A stretch of DNA of 45,624 nucleotides. Source: Gemmatimonadota bacterium. Lineage in GTDB: Bacteria; Latescibacterota; UBA2968; UBA8231. Numbering within the stretch: position 1 is the stretch's first letter; each line of letters starts with the position of its first letter. Where the stretch lies: contig PATE01000012.1 of the NCBI GenBank assembly GCA_002712305.1, forward strand, positions 4,013 through 49,636. The letters run 5' to 3'. Both the position numbers and the translations under genes were made by a program. The notes below the pieces were generated by a model. The model was not told the origin of the DNA and made no database searches. It saw only the letters and a list, made by a program, of their open reading frames with translations. Positions 41,866 through 45,624 of this stretch are shown here, in pieces.

Positions 41866-43866
41866 CTACTTCAGCAGGAGCATTTTCCGGGTTTGCGCAA
41901 GACGGCCATGACCGGTCAGCCGGCACAGATACAGGCCCGAAGCCAGACCCGCTCCGTTCCAGGTCACGGTGTGCCGGCCTGCGTGTGCGAGACCGTCCTT
42001 CAGCGTGGCGACACGCTGCCCGTCCACGTTGTAGATAGACAGGTCGATGGACTGAGACTCCTGTAGGGCGAAAGAGATCGTCGTGAACGGATTGAAGGGA
42101 TTGGGATAGTTGAGTCCGAGTCCCGCTTCGGTCGGGGTGACGCCCGAACCTTGGGAAGGACTCATCACCGACGTAGCGACGTCGCTGTCGATGAAGACGG
42201 GCCAACCTTCCAGCTGATCGTGCCACGCGGAGATGGGAAGATTTGCGTCGTGATCGCTGGCGTGTCCATACAATCGCCACGGTCCGCGCACGGCACGATT
42301 CGACACTCTGAACCTCGCGGTCATATGAACGCGATGACTGCCGCTGCCTCGCCAGGTGGTTGCCGCTCCGTCGACGAAGGCACCCCGCACCTGGGAAACG
42401 TCGTGCCACCGGGGCGAGGACTCCAGCTCGCGAGAGAAGACCGAGTCCGGCGTCACACGGAGATGGTAGTTGTCCCGTATGGCGAAGGCGGTGCGTTGCA
42501 GACGGTCGGCGACCGGCTCGCCTGGGACAGACCGCACCAGCTGGGCGCCGATCTCGGCGATGTCATCGGCGCCTTGGGGGTCGACGGCCAGGACGTGGAG
42601 ATCGTACCAGGCGCCGGCTTCCAGAGTGTCGACGCGGTCTTCGGCTCCCGGCAGCGTTGCGTACATGTGTCCCACGAAGGGACGCGGGTCCGACCCCGGC
42701 TCGGCGTGCTGCGGAGCGGGATTCAGGTTGCTGTTGCGCGTAAACAGACGTCCGTTGACGAACAGGTTGTAGGCCACGAAGCGTGTCTCGCCATCCACGT
42801 CGTAGTCCCCGACCCATAACAGGCGGCGGCGAGGACTACTGTGGTTGACGTTGTCGCTCATGTAGACATCGTGGAGAATCGCTTGGTGGATGAAGTTGCC
42901 GTTGTGGAACGGGTCTGCCAGGTCCACCATGCGCGAATACCCTCCCACGTCGTAGTTGCCGCAGCCAGCGTCGAAGTAGTTGCCGGTGATCTCCAGGCTG
43001 CCGCTGGAAAAAGCCATGGGACGGGTACGCTCGAAGTGGTTGTCGCGGATCACCGCGCGCAGCGTATAGCCGCCCTGGGGGTGGGTGTCTACGGCAGCCT
43101 GCCACTGGGACAGGTCGTTGTCGTGGAAGTAGTTGCTGGCTACGACGAAGCGGGTATCGGGACTGTTGGAGGCGATGGCGTGACGGTTGTAGGTGAACTC
43201 ATTGTGGGAGATGGTCACCTCAGAGCCGCCGATGGCCATGGAGGTCCCGGTGATGCTGACGCCATAGCCGAAGCCATCACGATAGTTTTCGTGCAGGTAG
43301 CTCCGTGTCACAACGCCCTTCACCGAATTGATCAGACCGACAGCCACACGGAAGCGGGTGAGTTCGCAGCCTGCGACGGTGAGCCCGGCGTGTCCCGCGA
43401 TTCGTATGCCAGTGGATGTGCCCTCGGTGTGGGTGACGGCGCCGACCAGCTTGAGATGGCGGAAGGTGACGCCGTCGCTGGCGACGTCGAAGAGGGTGAG
43501 ATCGTCGTCATCGGTCCGACAGACCGACGGTGTCGGGTTCCAGCGTGGCGGCTCGTTCGGTTCGCCAGGCTCGATGATACCGACGTCGCGCAACCGGCCG
43601 GTGCCCATCAGAACAATCGGGCGATCGACCGTCACCGTCCCGGTGAAGACGTAATCTCCCGCTGGCAGCCGAACCGTGTCGCCCGCAGAGGCCTGATGAA
43701 CGGCCGCCTGGATCGCGGCGTCATCGAAACCCCGCACGAGGATGACATCGCCAGATACAACGGTGGGCAGAGCAAGGATGAAGAGCGCGCGGCGGGCACG
43801 GCGGGCAACGCGGGCAGTGAAGCGTTTCTCAGGGCCAGACAACGGATTCTCCTGCGACAGTGTCAC
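41866..43866 (-). CDS. Secreted parallel beta-helix protein with FlgD-like/T9SS type A tail
   Basis: A 666-aa exported protein. The N-terminus is basic followed by a hydrophobic stretch (RRARRALFILALPTVVSG). Residues about 45-370 are right-handed beta-helix repeats (FRHLKLVGAV, LTVAGCELTRFRVAVGL, ITGNYFDAGCGNYD), as in pectate lyase and polysaccharide-lyase-like folds. A beta-sandwich follows, and the last 80 residues form the FlgD-like/Por-secretion tail, with LNYPNPFNPFTTISFAL, SIYNVDGQRVATLKDGL and a final SGLYLCRL strand. GTG 43866 has GGAG 5 bases upstream; GTG 43872 is the alternative. A carbohydrate-active or surface-binding role is likely, but catalytic residues are not recognisable. 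Confidence 0.88.
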   Translation of the reverse strand: MTLSQENPLSGPEKRFTARVARRARRALFILALPTVVSGDVILVRGFDDAAIQAAVHQASAGDTVRLPAGDYVFTGTVTVDRPIVLMGTGRLRDVGIIEPGEPNEPPRWNPTPSVCRTDDDDLTLFDVASDGVTFRHLKLVGAVTHTEGTSTGIRIAGHAGLTVAGCELTRFRVAVGLINSVKGVVTRSYLHENYRDGFGYGVSITGTSMAIGGSEVTISHNEFTYNRHAIASNSPDTRFVVASNYFHDNDLSQWQAAVDTHPQGGYTLRAVIRDNHFERTRPMAFSSGSLEITGNYFDAGCGNYDVGGYSRMVDLADPFHNGNFIHQAILHDVYMSDNVNHSSPRRRLLWVGDYDVDGETRFVAYNLFVNGRLFTRNSNLNPAPQHAEPGSDPRPFVGHMYATLPGAEDRVDTLEAGAWYDLHVLAVDPQGADDIAEIGAQLVRSVPGEPVADRLQRTAFAIRDNYHLRVTPDSVFSRELESSPRWHDVSQVRGAFVDGAATTWRGSGSHRVHMTARFRVSNRAVRGPWRLYGHASDHDANLPISAWHDQLEGWPVFIDSDVATSVMSPSQGSGVTPTEAGLGLNYPNPFNPFTTISFALQESQSIDLSIYNVDGQRVATLKDGLAHAGRHTVTWNGAGLASGLYLCRLTGHGRLAQTRKMLLLK

Positions 43867-44056
43867 TTTCACTCCATGCTGAGCCTCGGCGCGCTATGGC
43901 CAATGCTGCTCAGGAAGTCGGTAGATGTCTCCTGCCGACCTTGGCTTCTATCGTGCCGAATGTACCCGACAAGGAACAGGGCGATCAACAATAGGCGCCC
44001 GGTTGTCCCTTGCCGCCACCCAAGGATGGTTACTAAGCTGCGTTGAGGAGGAACCC

Positions 44057-45601
44057 ATGATTCTCTTTCAACATGGCACCATCATCGACGGATCCGGTGA
44101 TTCGGTACGGCACGCATCGGTCTTGGTTCGCAATCAGCGGATCGACTCGGTCGGCGACATTGAGCCCACGCCCGACATGGAGGTTGTTGACTGTACCGGC
44201 ATGGTGATCGCCCCCGGTTTCATCGACGTCCACAGCCATGCCGATCTCGAGGTCCTCGAGCACCGGCCTGAGAAGGTGATGCAGGGGGTGACGACGGAAG
44301 TTGTCGGCAATTGCGGCTTCTCAGTTTTCCCCAAGGTGCCTCTCACCGGACTGGCACCGGTCTTCGACATCATTTTCGCCGGGCGCGGTTCCAGAGAATG
44401 GGAAGACGCCAGCGCCTATTTCGAAGATATAGAGGGCCTGCAGACGCGCACCAATGTCGCCGCCCTCACGGGCCATTCCAGCCTTCGGGCCGGTGTCACG
44501 GGCATGAAAGCGGGCACGCTCGAAGGAACAGATCTGCGAGAGGTGGAGAAGCGACTGACCGCCTGCCTGGAGCAAGGTTCGATCGGCATGTCCACTGGTC
44601 TGAACGAGGCGCCCAGCAGCTACGGTGACTTCGACGAGTTGGTCGGTCTGTGCCGCATCGTCCACCAGCACGGCGGTCTCTACACCAGTCACTTAAGGGA
44701 TTACAAGTTCGACTTTGTCGAAGCTGTGCAGGAGGCGCTGGACCTGGGCCGCGCGTCCGGTGTGCCGATTCAACTTTCACATCTGCAGGCTGCAGGGCGA
44801 AAAAACTGGGACAAGATGGATCCGGTGATGGAACTGATCGACAGGGCACATGCCGACGGTGTCGACGTCGGCATCGATGCCTACCCCTACGTGGCCGGCT
44901 CGTGCAACATGACACAGCTGTTGCCCAACTGGTGCATGGAGGGGGGCACCGAACAGTTGATGTCCCGCCTGAGGGATCCAGAGAGTCGGGCGCGGATCGC
45001 CGAGGAGACGGAATCAGGGATGTCCAACAGCTGGGGAGACATCATGTTGAGTACGCTTGAGAATCCGGATCAGCAGTCCATGATCGGTACGACAGTACAG
45101 GATGTGGCCGATGATCGCAGCTGTGCCGCGATCGATGCAGCCATGGACCTGATGATCGAGAACGAATGCGGCATCATGATCATCTCGTTCAATCAGTCGG
45201 ATGAGAATCTGCGCAAGGTGTTGACCCACCCACTGACCTCCATCATCACCGACGGTCTGATGACGGAGGGCAAGTCCCACCCCCGAACCTTCGGTACCTA
45301 TCCGACGTTTCTCGGAGAGTACGTGCGCGACAAGGGTTGGATGTCACTGGAAGAGGCCATTCGCAAGGTGAGTGCGTTGCCGGCGGCACGGTTCGGCCTT
45401 GAGGGCAGGGGTATGCTGCGGCCCGGTTGCTGTGCCGACCTCGTCGTGTTCTCGGCTGAGAGCATCGGCACACGTGGTGACTACGCGGAACCAGATCAAA
45501 CGCCCGATGGGATCGAACACGTGATGATCAATGGCACCTGGGCACTGCGAGATCGGTGTTTCGAAGGGGGCCAGTTGTCGGGGCAAGCTCTCAGAGTCTG
45601 A
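44057..45601 (+). CDS. N-acyl-D-amino-acid deacylase (D-aminoacylase) family protein
   Basis: A 514-aa amidohydrolase-superfamily enzyme that should remove acyl groups from N-acyl-D-amino acids or related amides. Family motifs: GTIIDGSGDSVRHASV, the metal site FIDVHSHADLEVL, VTTEVVGNCGFSVFP (metal Cys), the HLR of TSHLRDYKF, and LSHLQAAGRKNW. The late Asp lies in SIITDGLMTEGKS. ATG 44057 has GAGGAGG close upstream; the longer start at 43925 is rejected. It is divergent from the beta-helix gene with a 190-bp gap in which I see no clear operator. Confidence 0.93.
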   Translation: MILFQHGTIIDGSGDSVRHASVLVRNQRIDSVGDIEPTPDMEVVDCTGMVIAPGFIDVHSHADLEVLEHRPEKVMQGVTTEVVGNCGFSVFPKVPLTGLAPVFDIIFAGRGSREWEDASAYFEDIEGLQTRTNVAALTGHSSLRAGVTGMKAGTLEGTDLREVEKRLTACLEQGSIGMSTGLNEAPSSYGDFDELVGLCRIVHQHGGLYTSHLRDYKFDFVEAVQEALDLGRASGVPIQLSHLQAAGRKNWDKMDPVMELIDRAHADGVDVGIDAYPYVAGSCNMTQLLPNWCMEGGTEQLMSRLRDPESRARIAEETESGMSNSWGDIMLSTLENPDQQSMIGTTVQDVADDRSCAAIDAAMDLMIENECGIMIISFNQSDENLRKVLTHPLTSIITDGLMTEGKSHPRTFGTYPTFLGEYVRDKGWMSLEEAIRKVSALPAARFGLEGRGMLRPGCCADLVVFSAESIGTRGDYAEPDQTPDGIEHVMINGTWALRDRCFEGGQLSGQALRV

Positions 45602-45624
45602 TGTAAGATGCCGTCAGCTGATGA

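Noticed and set aside
41669-41911. 80-codon plus-strand open frame with Cys-rich translation after the MFS remnant
   Set aside because: It has no ribosome binding site and no recognisable domain, and it overlaps the 3' end of the beta-helix gene.
42841-44046. 401-codon plus-strand open frame opposite the beta-helix gene
   Set aside because: It is antisense to a protein with a clear signal peptide, repeats and sorting tail. Its translation is low-complexity (Val/Gly/Asp-rich) with no recognisable domain. High GC makes such antisense frames common here.
1-45624. tRNA, rRNA, CRISPR, insertion sequence or prophage
   Set aside because: No tRNA-like cloverleaf, regularly spaced repeat, transposase, integrase or phage structural motif was seen on either strand; the intergenic gaps are too short for most of these.

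Overview
The window is a dense, high-GC, protein-coding stretch of a bacterial chromosome. About 36 genes lie on both strands, usually with 1 to 60 bp between co-directional neighbours and many ATGA, GTGA, TTGA or TAATG stop/start overlaps. I see no rRNA, tRNA, CRISPR array, transposase or phage gene. A secreted beta-helix protein ends in a FlgD-like / Por-secretion-type tail, an ABC operon is of gliding-motility (GldA/GldF/GldG) type, and there are many sugar-acid and amidohydrolase genes. Together these suggest an uncultured member of the FCB group, perhaps Latescibacterota-like. That placement is an inference from gene content only.

Layout. 1-2458: end of gltB and complete gltD (glutamate synthase), closed by an intrinsic terminator. 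2624-9232: a TetR regulator overlapping a complete tripartite RND efflux operon (TolC-like channel, lipoprotein adaptor, pump). 9240-17492 (minus): a tightly coupled six-gene operon made of an ABC-class ATPase of the PF09818/COG3044 type, a GldA-like ATPase, a GldF-like permease, a 1052-aa protein that is an internal tandem duplication of a GldG-like unit, a DUF4340 protein and a metal-dependent hydrolase. 17574-18239: a divergent CMD-like/Rieske fusion. 18243-23826 (minus): Nudix hydrolase, zinc-ribbon rhomboid protease, Gfo/Idh/MocA oxidoreductase, enolase-superfamily dehydratase, VOC protein and an MFS transporter broken by two frameshifts.

24136-26036: a phosphocholine-type nucleotidyltransferase and a MetE-like protein. 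26051-30073 (minus): a three-gene cluster of a radical SAM protein with unusual cysteine spacing (CX6CX3C), a large alpha/beta hydrolase and a polytopic membrane protein with a helix-hairpin-helix-like tail. 30121-30699: a histidine phosphatase. 30792-30989: a 65-aa protein with its own terminator and promoter-proximal palindrome. 31250-36275: Nudix hydrolase, sulfatase, TMTC-like membrane/TPR protein and Eis-like acetyltransferase. 36240-38328 (minus): two 2-hydroxyacid/malate-type dehydrogenases, divergent from an amidohydrolase (38396-39610). 39624-41256: a DUF1439 lipoprotein and a type I DAHP synthase. 41258-41672: a 28-codon ORF and a truncated, frameshifted MFS remnant that share a synonymously diverged N-terminal repeat. 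41866-43866 (minus): the beta-helix protein. 44057-45601: a D-aminoacylase.

How the genes work together. Three clear units stand out: ammonia assimilation (gltBD), self-regulated drug/solvent efflux (tetR-RND), and an envelope ABC system with unusual auxiliaries. The scattered dehydrogenases, dehydratase, Gfo/Idh enzyme, sulfatase, amidohydrolases and D-aminoacylase suggest breakdown of sulfated or acidic sugars and D-amino-acid conjugates. The best candidates for an undescribed system are the radical SAM/hydrolase/membrane cluster and the ABC operon with the duplicated GldG protein and the PF09818 ATPase.
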